In this document: positions 56,487 to 64,000 of the stretch, in pieces
Layout: each line of letters starts with the position of its first letter
Numbering within the stretch: the stretch's first letter is position 1
Notes under the pieces: generated by a model
Told to the model about the DNA's origin: nothing
The model's database searches: none
Seen by the model: the letters and a program-made list of their open reading frames with translations, nothing else
Made by a program: the position numbers and the translations under genes
Assembly: GCA_015680685.1 (NCBI GenBank)
Contig: MNCI01014516.1
Coordinates: 186,001 to 250,000 of the forward strand
Source of the DNA: Gnetum montanum
Lineage: Eukaryota > Streptophyta > Gnetopsida > Gnetales > Gnetaceae
Length of the DNA: 64,000 nt
Direction of reading: 5' to 3'

Positions 56487-57118
56487 ATGGAACTAGAACC
56501 AACTTACACGAACATAAATGAGGAATATTACAACTTTATCTATGTAAAAATTCAAGCTGGCTTGCTTATCCCTTGTAGAAATTCAAAATTAAAACATCGG
56601 TTTACAATAATCCACGAGAGTGGGAATGAGTACATTTCCTCACCTAACCAAATTAAACTAACTAATCTCCATACATGTATGTTGGCACAACTAGTAGAAC
56701 TAGAGGAAGTAGATGAGGATATTAGCTTAGATGAAAATCAAGAGAAATAGGATGAGTTTGAGATGTACTAGGGTTCAAATACTTTTATTAGAAACCTCTT
56801 CCAATAGTCAGCTTCCTAAGCAACCATCTCTAGTCTTGCATCCCAAATATCCCCTATAGCTTAGGTTCCTTAGTCACCACTTGTATATCACACCATGTTC
56901 ATCCCAATGCCTATAATTGTTATCCACCAATCTCAACCTATGTCTCAATCCACCTCATTATTTACATTAATGTCTTTTACAACTCAACCTCATTCACCAA
57001 TAGTATCTACAATGTTGCCTCCCTTCAACATACCAATGGGATCCTCTTCGGGACCCTAAGCTATGCAAGCCTCTTATACTCCCTTCATCCCTTTTATACC
57101 TCAAGTTCCAACTTCAAG
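56487..57118 (+). pseudogene. Gag N-terminal part of E6
   Basis: Open 87-codon frame 56487-56750 beginning MELEPTYTNINEEYYNFIYV and ending in an acidic stretch (LVELEEVDEDISLDENQEK), the least decayed copy of the family's N-terminal domain. After the stop, a Pro/Ser/Thr-rich segment with stops runs to 57118, where the LTR-B fragment begins. I know no named domain for the N-terminal part. Confidence 0.6.
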
Positions 57119-57780
57119 TTTGACAATTTTAAGATTAAAAAATCAAGGCAATAAAATTTTAAAAAAATGAAACTATTTCAAATCAACTCGAAGTATCAAA
57201 GATTTTTCTAGACCCTCTAAACTCAAATAGGTAATTTTATAAAGGCATTACTACTAAATTGCTCAAAACATTTTTCAAAGACTACATAAGCTTTATATGG
57301 AAGCCAAATAGAAGTTGATAATTGCATGAAATGAAGCTATAAGAGTAATTAGAAAATCCCAAAATTAAATACCAAACATGATACTATCCAAACCATTAGC
57401 TAAGCAACTAAGACAAAATGAGAAGAAAAGAACTCATAGGATTAAAACAAAGCAGCTAAATTGATGCCTTTAGCAAGTCATGCTTTACAAGAAATTTTCA
57501 ATATGTCTCTTTCAAACTTCTTCCAAAATCCCCCCTAAATTCTACCCTTGAAACCCTTTTTATACTGGCTTTTGAGTAGTTACAATCATCATAAAAGATT
57601 AAGGTGAATTACAAATATCTAGGATATTAACTCATTTACGAGAAATTTAAGCCATAGTTGGCAAGTGTCTTCTTAGTTACAAATACCATGGAGATTTACT
57701 TATGGTATCATAAAAAGCTACAACCTCCATAGGAATAAAAGGTATAATAGCAAAATGTCCCATTTATATGGGACGTTACA
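57119..57780 (-). mobile_element. Reversed LTR-B fragment
   Basis: The reverse complement starts TGTAACGTCCCATATAAATG, contains a CAGTATAAAAAGG box (about 57557-57569), and matches LTR-B at 5200-5950. Its 3' half is missing. It gives the best view of the LTR-B start, with the short inverted GTCCCAT / ATGGGAC at the very end. Confidence 0.75.
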
Positions 57781-57818
57781 TTATCATCCCATAAGTTTCT
57801 TTTTTTTCTAAACAATAG

Positions 57819-57852
<34 letters not shown>

Positions 57853-58119
57853 TATTAAAACAAAGTGCCACATTGCTAGAATGAACTGATATTTGCACAT
57901 TTTCTTTGGTTTTTGTTGTAGATTTACTATGGTCATGGATGGACATGGTCATTGCACTTCCACATAGGTCGTATGCCTGCTGTAAGCCTATAATACCTTA
58001 TCTTCATGCAGTTTGTAAAAATGGCATGGACATTAGAGAAGAAAACCTGCAATGAATAGGTCCATAGGATCCAGCACCAAATGGACAAGGCTACCTATGA
58101 AATAGTGCACCAGAGCTGC
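57781..58119. other. TA microsatellite and unassigned sequence
   Basis: A (TA)n run at 57820-57848 follows the LTR-B terminus. The remainder up to the P450 fragment is less AT-rich than the surroundings; it may be the upstream P450 sequence too decayed to read. Confidence 0.45.
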
Positions 58120-58425
58120 TTTGTGACATCTAAAGTTGTTAGTAGAAACCCAGGCATCAAAGGCTCTACCTCACACGAGATCCAACTCTAGCTTCTATGC
58201 AATGGAATTTTCAACATCGATGGCCACACCTGGAAAACTGTAGCAAAAATTTTCTAGGCTTGAATTCTCCTCCAAAATTCTCAAAAAATTTAGCACCCTA
58301 ACCTTCCACAAATATGCTATCAAACTTGCTGATGTGGTGGCAGAGCTCAGCATGAAGAAGAAAGATCCTATTGTTGCTAGTGCAAAGGTGGTAGATGATC
58401 TTCCTATAACATATTAGTCATTATC
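58120..58425 (+). pseudogene. Cytochrome P450 gene fragment, CYP704-like
   Basis: P450s of the CYP704/CYP86 type hydroxylate fatty acids. The frame reads GSTSHEIQL, a stop, LLCNGIFNIDGHTWKTVAKI, a frameshift at about 58255, then RLEFSSKILKKFSTLTFHKY and AIKLADVVAELSMKKK. This matches in order the segment DLLGDGIFNxDGxxWKxQRK, then SFEFSSKxLRxFS, then FxxYAxKLAxxxAEAS of plant CYP704-type enzymes (N-terminal third, helix C region). The I-helix, ExxR and heme-Cys motifs are absent. It is a captured or displaced exon fragment inside E6. Confidence 0.7.
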
Positions 58426-58970
58426 CTTCAGAAAAACTTACCGTGAAGATAGATTTTTTTATGATGTGAAATTGAGGCAATGTCATGGTCATGCAATCGA
58501 TGTTGTTAGACAAAATTAAAATTTTAGTTAATAGCTTTCATTTCTCCACGTGGCTTGACTACCATGTATGCCCATGGTATGATTCAACATTATAGGCCCC
58601 CATGAAGCTCTTATTGCTACATTTCATAGGGTGGTGGATGAATAGATCCATCAGTGCTACCATCATTTTGTCTTCCTAGTAGTATAGCTATGGTAGACAC
58701 CCACACACCACCACCTTTGCTATGATTTCCTACCATTCCATGGTGATAAGATCAACCAGATGCTACTGAGGATTTTGCATTTGGCCATGTTACCTATGTA
58801 GGGAGTGCTTTGAGATGACAACTTTCTTCCTAGTGCTGGGCCACTGTGCAGGAGAAGACCTACTATCTTTTACCTCAAAGATGTAGTGAGATGGATCTTT
58901 GAAGCTGGAATTCATGCCTAATGGCAATCTGGATACCTTTCTTCATAGGTAGATACTACAAGAATCCAGA
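58426..58970. other. Unassigned rest of the segment with the P450 fragment
   Basis: Relatively C/G-rich for the window, with patches that read openly (for example RRPTIFYLKDVVRWIFEAGI at about 58850-58910). Its source is not recognised; it may come from a second host gene or from non-coding P450 sequence. E6 gag resumes at about 58975. Confidence 0.35.
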
Positions 58971-58974
58971 GGCA

Positions 58975-59390
58975 TCTCGACCATCTACCTTCTACACTTT
59001 GAATCAACCAGGAGTAAACTTTGGGCAGAAGAATAAGACTAAGTATGCTAGGTTACGAATGAAGCCCTTTGAGCTTTTAGAATAGTTTCTTAAAGACAAT
59101 CACATACAACATAAGTAACTATCTGAAGAAGATTTTAAGAGGCATGGTCAATATTGTGACATAGTTAGAGACCTTATGATAGTGACCAAAGATGATCTAA
59201 AACTACCAAAGTACTTTAGACTAGATAGGATTTGCCATTATCATCAAATGGCTGGTCATGATACTAATTTTTGCCTATCCTTAAATGATGACATTTAGAA
59301 GATGATTAACCGTGGAGAGCTGGTGTTGAACAAGCTCAACTCTCCAAACACCAATAACAACTTTTATGCTATAGTACAACAAACAAATAG
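58975..59390 (+). pseudogene. Gag C-terminal part of E6 with CHHC knuckle
   Basis: Resumes the Gag sequence at STLNQPGVNF-like text matching E5 at 51550. At 59233-59274 lies CHYHQMAGHDTNFC, a CX2HX4HX4C arrangement with all four putative zinc ligands intact. The equivalent E3 and E5 sites have lost the cysteines. This type of knuckle is found in Athila/Tat-group Gags. Confidence 0.65.
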
Positions 59391-60620
59391 TCTAATCATC
59401 CTTCAGAACCATTTGTTATCAAGGTACCACCATAGCCTCAAAACATAAAGCCTAAAGCCCCCTTCTTCATTATGGTACCACCACCTCCAGTCTCTAAGAA
59501 GCTTTTTATCATACATGTCCCCCCTTCAGTAGTAACAACATCACAACTTCAAGTAAGGGAACCATTCATTATTAGGGTTCCTCCACCTTCTGTAAGCAAA
59601 CCCATGACAACCTGTGACTAAATCCTACCTATAGTGGTTAATAATTTAGCAATTAATAAGAAGCCATCACTATAAAAGTGACAAAAATAACCTATTTCCA
59701 AATCAACATCTAATTCCACTAAAGGTAGCTAACAGCAAAAGTCTTAGAAACAAGTTGATCCATCAAGACCTATACAAAGATTAGCTACACTCATGGACAA
59801 GGGGCCTAAGCAACATACTTTGAAACATAAACTAAAAATCCTAGAAAGGATGAAGGAGATAAAGACCACCAAGGTTGAAACATCACATGCCAAGGGAAAG
59901 AATTTCCTTGTAATGATGGAACAAGCCAAATGGCCCCTCAAACGAAAGAGCATGTTGTTGAACCTATACAACTTAGTCATGAATTGTCCTACTTATAGGG
60001 ATGCAATAGCTCAAGTGTGAAATTCTATCCTTGTGAGAGAATACATGTCTACAAACAAGAAGTCTATCCACTCTCTCATTAAGCAAGCTTCACTTAGGAA
60101 AAATGGGCATCAATACATGCTTAGCTTTTATGACGGTGAGATGAAGATGGACTTATGAAACAAAGAAGTGTTATTTTATCCTCTCTACATTACTATACAT
60201 ATTGGTAGGTATAACATTCATTATGTTCATGTGGATGATGGGGTGGCAAGCAATGTGATACCATACATCATCCCTGAGAAACTAGGCTTAATTGAAAACA
60301 TCTAAGAAACCACTAACTTAGCACTCAAGTCAATTAATGAGTCCTGAGTAGCTGTACGAGGTTCTATCTCATTGGATTTCATAGCTAGAGAAGAATTTCC
60401 TACATTCACCAACTTTCTAATAGTCTAAGAGACACTATATTTCAACTTCATCCTAGGAAGGCCATGTGTAGCAAATCTCAAGTAGTCTCATCTCCTATAC
60501 ACCAAAAGATCCACTTATCATACAAGGGTGGTAAAATTGTCATTCATGAGGACAACACATGTTCATCCTCTATCAACAACATCAATGTTGACTGAAGTTG
60601 GAAGGTATATTTTCAAGATG
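59391..60620 (+). pseudogene. Linker and protease pseudogene of E6
   Basis: At 59395-59600 four repeats, EPFVIKVPP, APFFIMVPPPP, KLFIIHVPPS and EPFIIRVPPPS, lie in one frame with one stop. A Lys-rich frame follows at 59793-60020 (KHKLKILERMKEIKTTK). The protease at 60120-60560 reads IHYVHVDDGVASNVIPYII, EKLGLIENI, LALKSIN, VAVRGSISLDFIA and FNFILGRPCVANLK. The DDG active-site triplet is present here. Stops interrupt it. No RT follows. Confidence 0.7.
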
Positions 60621-61135
60621 AAACTCCCAATACTCAAGCTAGGGCCAACAACGACAACAACAAGGCTAGAATCTCCAATGTTAGAACAATAAATGACCAA
60701 CAAGAACACCTACCGATTGCCATTTTGAACAAGAAGAATGGTAGAACTTGGATTATAAAAAAGAAGTTCCTTGATCTTTCTATCATCCATTTTTCATTAA
60801 TGATTATTTATTTACATTTTTAACCTTTTATCACATTTCCATGTTCATTTTATTTTGTATTTTCTTTCAAGACTATATTGTGCTTACTAGGCTATATAAT
60901 GGCCTACTAACGCCTAAAATGGTAACAAAATCTCCTACCAGGGCCTAAAATAGGTGAAGTCATGGCCTAAAACTAGTGAATTTGTAAATTTCCATTTATC
61001 TCGCTTTAAAAATCATGTCTATTTTACATTTTTCATCTTATTACCAAGTTTTATTTCTTGGCCTCATTATTTTAACTTGTAGCCCTTACACAAGATATTT
61101 AAAGCACATAAAAATATAAAACATTAAGAAAAATG
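60621..61135 (+). other. Non-coding 3' part of E6
   Basis: Contains GGCCTACTAACGCCTAAAAT and GGCCTAAAACTAGTGAA repeats (60895-60990) matching E5 and, more distantly, E3. Colinear with E5 53400-53830, then similarity stops. Confidence 0.55.
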
Positions 61136-62233
61136 AAGAATACAACATTTCTTGAGGATGTTCATGATTTTGTAATTGCACCAAAGGTTTATTTTCTAAT
61201 TTCTTTTGATATTATAAGCTTTCATCTTCAAGAAATGAAAATAGTTTATAGAAAAAGGCTAATTCATATTAAGAAGTTGCCTAAACGAAAAATTAGAAAG
61301 AATTGGCTAGTAGATTTTTAAGCTAAAAACTTTTCAAAAATTATTAGTGCACTTGGGATCCAACCAATTATTCTCTCACAATGTACAAACTAGCATCCCA
61401 AAACCTTCCAAAACTTATTAGTGTGCTTGAAATCTAGCTAAGTATGCTACCATAGTGTATAAAATAGCATTCTCAAGACCTTCTCAAACTATCCAAAACT
61501 CATTTGTGCACTTGAGATTTAGTCGAGTACACTACCATAGCATACAAACTAGTATCTTTAAGATTTCTACTCCCCTATGTTTACCCACACTATACTCTAT
61601 CCCAAAATACATGGATGAGTGCAAGGGTTCCAAAGAAATGGACCTAACAGAGAGAGGTTGAAGTGGCAATACAATAATGGAGAAGGGTGATTGCTAACCT
61701 TGGGAAATTAGCATTTATATTTATTTCTTAATTGAAGTTCAAGGACAATAAGGGAAGAAGAGAATTTGGAGTCCCTACATGGTAGACTAAGCCCAAACTA
61801 ACCATCTGTAATCCATGAGGTTATTGAGTTAGGTGGTTGACCAACCGTTGGTGACTATGCTATGGTTTTACAAGCATCAATTAGGGCATCTCTATCATCT
61901 ACTATTATTTCATTATTGCATAAGTCAAATGATCTTGGATATGTTTTTTTAAAATTCCATTGTATGATGAGGTGATTACTATATGTGTTAATCTTGGGAA
62001 AATAGAATATAGCAATTGCAATCACAATCACAACAAATCTCAAAATTGTTGGTGTTAAAGTACCAAATGAAATGCTAAACAAAATCTTAGAGTGATAGGC
62101 TGAATGAATGTGTGGAATATCTATATTAAAATATGATTGAGGTCTAATCCTACAACTATTCCCTATGCATGTTAATGAAATCATAATTAAATTATGTAGT
62201 TTTATTTTTACATGCTTAAAATACAAGAATACC
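61136..62233 (+). other. Possible LTR before a TGGCGCC primer-site motif
   Basis: TGGCGCCACTTGCC at 62234 resembles the tRNA-Asp-type site of Athila/Tat elements (TGGCGCCGTTGCC), so the preceding sequence may be an LTR ending near ATACA (62225). Three repeats of 74-85 bp lie at 61335-61568. The 123-codon minus-strand frame 61855-62226 (MYFKHVKIKLHNLIMISLTC onward) is open but unrecognised and probably chance. Confidence 0.35.
61335..61568 (+). repeat. Three ~80-bp tandem repeats
   Basis: Units start CAAAAMTTATTAGTG and contain CTACCATAGTGTATAAAAT or the like; boundaries 61335, 61409 and 61494. CTACCATAG...ATACAAACTAGC words echo the 62412 array. Confidence 0.75.
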
Positions 62234-62251
62234 TGGCGCCACTTGCCTATT
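62234..62251 (+). promoter_or_regulatory. Primer-site-like TGGCGCC motif
   Basis: TGGCGCCACTTGCCTATT. It suggests the start of the interior of an element (E7) whose pol start is at about 63500. Confidence 0.4.
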
Positions 62252-62411
62252 CACTTTGTCACCTTCTCGTCCACTATAGAAATGCCCTAGGGAGGTGTTG
62301 ATGTATTTCAAGTCAAATATTACAAATATTCCAAGTCTTAGTAAGATTTCATCCAATTCCCAAGTCATAGAAATTTCTATTTTTGAGTCCACATTCTAAG
62401 AAATTAAAATC

Positions 62412-62770
62412 CAAGTTACATACACTATGGTAGCATACTGAAGCGTGTACATGTAAACACATAAAAATTACAATTTTAATTTACACATTAAGTTTCAAGT
62501 TACATACACTATGGTGGTGTATAGAAGAGCATAAATGAAAACACATAGAAAATGTTATTTTAATTCACATGTTAAAAACCCAAGTTACACATGCCATGGT
62601 AGCATACCAAAGACCATACATGTGAACACATGAAAATTACTATTTTATTTCACATGTTAAAAACCCAAGTTAAGTAAGCTATGGTAGCATACAAAAGATC
62701 ATATGTGAGAACACATAAAAATTTATTATTTTAATATTCATGCTAAAAATACAAGTTCCATATGTTTCCT
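62412..62770 (+). repeat. Four 85-bp tandem repeats plus a partial
   Basis: Unit boundaries at 62412, 62496, 62581, 62666 and 62752; lengths 84, 85, 85 and 86. Each begins CAAGTTAC or CAAGTTAA, then CTATGGTAGCATAC, then AACACATRAAAAT and ends CATGTTAAAAACC. The even spacing and low divergence suggest recent expansion compared with the rest of the window. Confidence 0.9.
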
Positions 62771-62949
62771 AGTAGACATCCTAAAAACATGGAAATAAAA
62801 ATAGAACAAAGAGAATTCTTTATTTTTCTTTCCATATGCTATGTGGTTAGAAAATTAACTAGATACATTGAACCTCGACCTAAAACTCACCATGGCCTCT
62901 ACACAATAGAAAATAATAATTTTTTTCTTGCTAAACTAGTTTAACCATG

Positions 62950-63400
62950 AGAAACCTATTAATTTAATAATTTAAAGCCTCTTTTTCATAATTTTGATAA
63001 TTTGAAGCCTAGTTTATTAAATTTTCACCTAATTTAAATACAAAATGACTAAAAAGAAATACAAAATTTAATTAATTAATACTATATTTGACCTTGTTTA
63101 GCCATGTTTCCCATATTTTTATTTTTTTTAACTTATTCTACCTCACTCCTACCTTGTTTTGACCATGTTGTAACCTTCCTTAGCCATATTCTACTTTGTT
63201 ATGACCTTATTTTACCTTATTTTTCCTAGTAGTGACCCTACTTGGCCTTGTTTAGCCTTTTTCCTACTTTTTTTTAATCTTGTTTGGCCTTATTTTATAA
63301 TAATTTTCATTATTTTAACATTTTTTTACAATTTTATCATGTAGATGCCACTTGATGTGCTTATGTTAACATGCAAGGTTAAGTTATGGAGATTAGGAAG
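62950..63400 (+). repeat. Leader repeat R, copy 3 (3' part)
   Basis: A CCTTGTTTTGACCATGTT-type minisatellite (63095-63300) followed by ATGCCACTTGATGTGCTTATG, matching the end of R copy 2 (read on the minus strand: ATGCCACTAAATATGCTTTTG). The preceding frame 62762-62944 has no recognisable content. Confidence 0.6.
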
Positions 63401-63700
63401 TAATTTGACTAGCCTATGAGCCTAAGTAGATCCTTATGGTGATGTTGTTCAACCAAGCTACCCTCAAATGCCTAAATTAAGAGCCTAAAAGCCTTTAAAC
63501 CATATAGAATTAACACCCTAGAATGTCCTAACTACTCTTGACCTCCAAGTCGGAAACATCATAGAGGTTTCCTTAGTCAAATTCCCCATTCTTTTCCATA
63601 ATGATGAAGAGAAAATGCATGAAACCAAGTTTCTCACCAAAACCTACTGTGCCCAAGATACCATTAAAACTTTGCATGGAAACATGAAATCCTTTGCGTA
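63401..63700 (+). pseudogene. Pre-RT polyprotein segment of E7
   Basis: At about 63540-63690 the frame reads VGNIIEVSLVKFPILFHNDE then EKMHETKFLTKTYCAQDTIK and NMKSFA. It aligns with the E2 pre-RT segment (HNDEEKM, then a TQDITMALQDN block). RT itself is not seen before the window end. Confidence 0.55.
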
Positions 63701-64000
63701 ACCTTGATTACATCTAACATTAGCATGTCATCTTTTAGTATTGTTGGCCTTTGTTTCTAGGTTTGGACAGACGAATGACATCGACAACTCCTGTGGCCTA
63801 GAACAAGTGAGCCTTTGTAATCTCTTGTTCTTCCTTTGTTGGCATAATAAGGTACGACAAAATTTATATAAATCTATGAAACAAAGTACCTATTTCTTAT
63901 GTTGTACCAAATATAACCTATGATGATTCATATTCTACTTATTATCTAATGTGGCCTTGTGCAATCTCATGTAATAACATGTACTCCTAAACTTGTTTTC
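63701..64000. other. Unassigned end of window
   Basis: The 60-codon frame 63741-63923 is unrecognised. RT would be expected here if E7 were intact, but no RT motif is visible, so E7 is interrupted or decayed. Confidence 0.4.

Larger units (their letters stand above)
54699..61135 (+). mobile_element. Element E6: second Gag-protease element, 3' truncated
   Basis: Shares its 5' LTR with E5. The interior is colinear with E5 up to about 61135, where similarity ends inside the 3' non-coding part; no 3' LTR is seen before the window end. The middle of gag (corresponding to about 50660-51540 of E5) is replaced by a reversed LTR-B fragment and a segment with a P450 gene fragment (57119-58970). Confidence 0.75.

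Noticed and set aside
58120-58425. A functional P450 gene
   Set aside because: Only the helix C region is present, with stops and a frameshift; the heme-binding Cys region is absent.
61855-62226. 123-codon minus-strand frame as a possible membrane protein gene
   Set aside because: It contains a hydrophobic stretch, but no homology or gene context, and AT-rich sequence gives such frames by chance.

Overview
This is nuclear DNA from a plant, most likely a seed plant with a large, repeat-packed genome. The evidence is LTR retrotransposons of the Ty3/gypsy Tat group (with the extra archaeal-type RNase H domain) and of Ty1/copia type, Helitron helicase remnants, and fragments of two plant gene families: a subtilisin-like protease and a CYP704-like cytochrome P450. 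The sequence is AT-rich and heavily mutated. A gymnosperm would fit, but nothing here fixes the species. I found no intact protein-coding gene, tRNA, rRNA or CRISPR array. Nearly every reading frame is a piece of a decayed transposon, and homologies were read by eye from translations.

Layout. 1-1401: satellite-like leader repeat ('R'). 1402-2490: reverse-strand LTR of family A, inserted in or next to R. 2491-5200: mostly unassigned, with a segment (X) that recurs at 13504-14100. 5200-12245: decayed Tat-like element E1 (LTR-B, primer site, gag, protease, archaeal-type RNase H, RT, RNase H, integrase). 12246-14775: unassigned plus the second X copy. 14775-24194: a ~1.7 kb unit (LTR-B, primer site, leader) present in tandem. 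Its third copy is split by a ~4.8 kb insertion that carries a subtilase gene fragment, a Helitron helicase with a triplicated 3' end, and a long palindrome. 24195-28050: second Tat-like element (E2, minus strand), with the archaeal-type RNase H after RT. 28051-30994: minus-strand copy of R.

30995-39120: a structurally complete LTR element (E3) with a perfect 5-bp target duplication, inserted into R. It encodes Gag and protease only. 39126-41460: unassigned. 41461-42570 and 47282-47760: exon-like reading frames of an unknown gene or element, separated by a copia remnant (E4, 42571-47281). 47970-61135: two more Gag-protease-only elements (E5, E6) head to tail, sharing one LTR. E6 is interrupted by an LTR-B fragment and a P450 gene fragment. 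61136-64000: repeat-rich sequence with a further R copy and the start of a Tat-like pol region (E7).

The most interesting system is the E3/E5/E6 family: three elements with one architecture (LTRs starting TGAARCA or TGAAACA, Gag with a CHHC-type knuckle, a run of PFxIxVPP motifs, protease, then a reiterated TAAAACTAGCA-type repeat) and no reverse transcriptase, RNase H or integrase. They look like a non-autonomous lineage that keeps its own Gag and protease and would need pol functions from another element.
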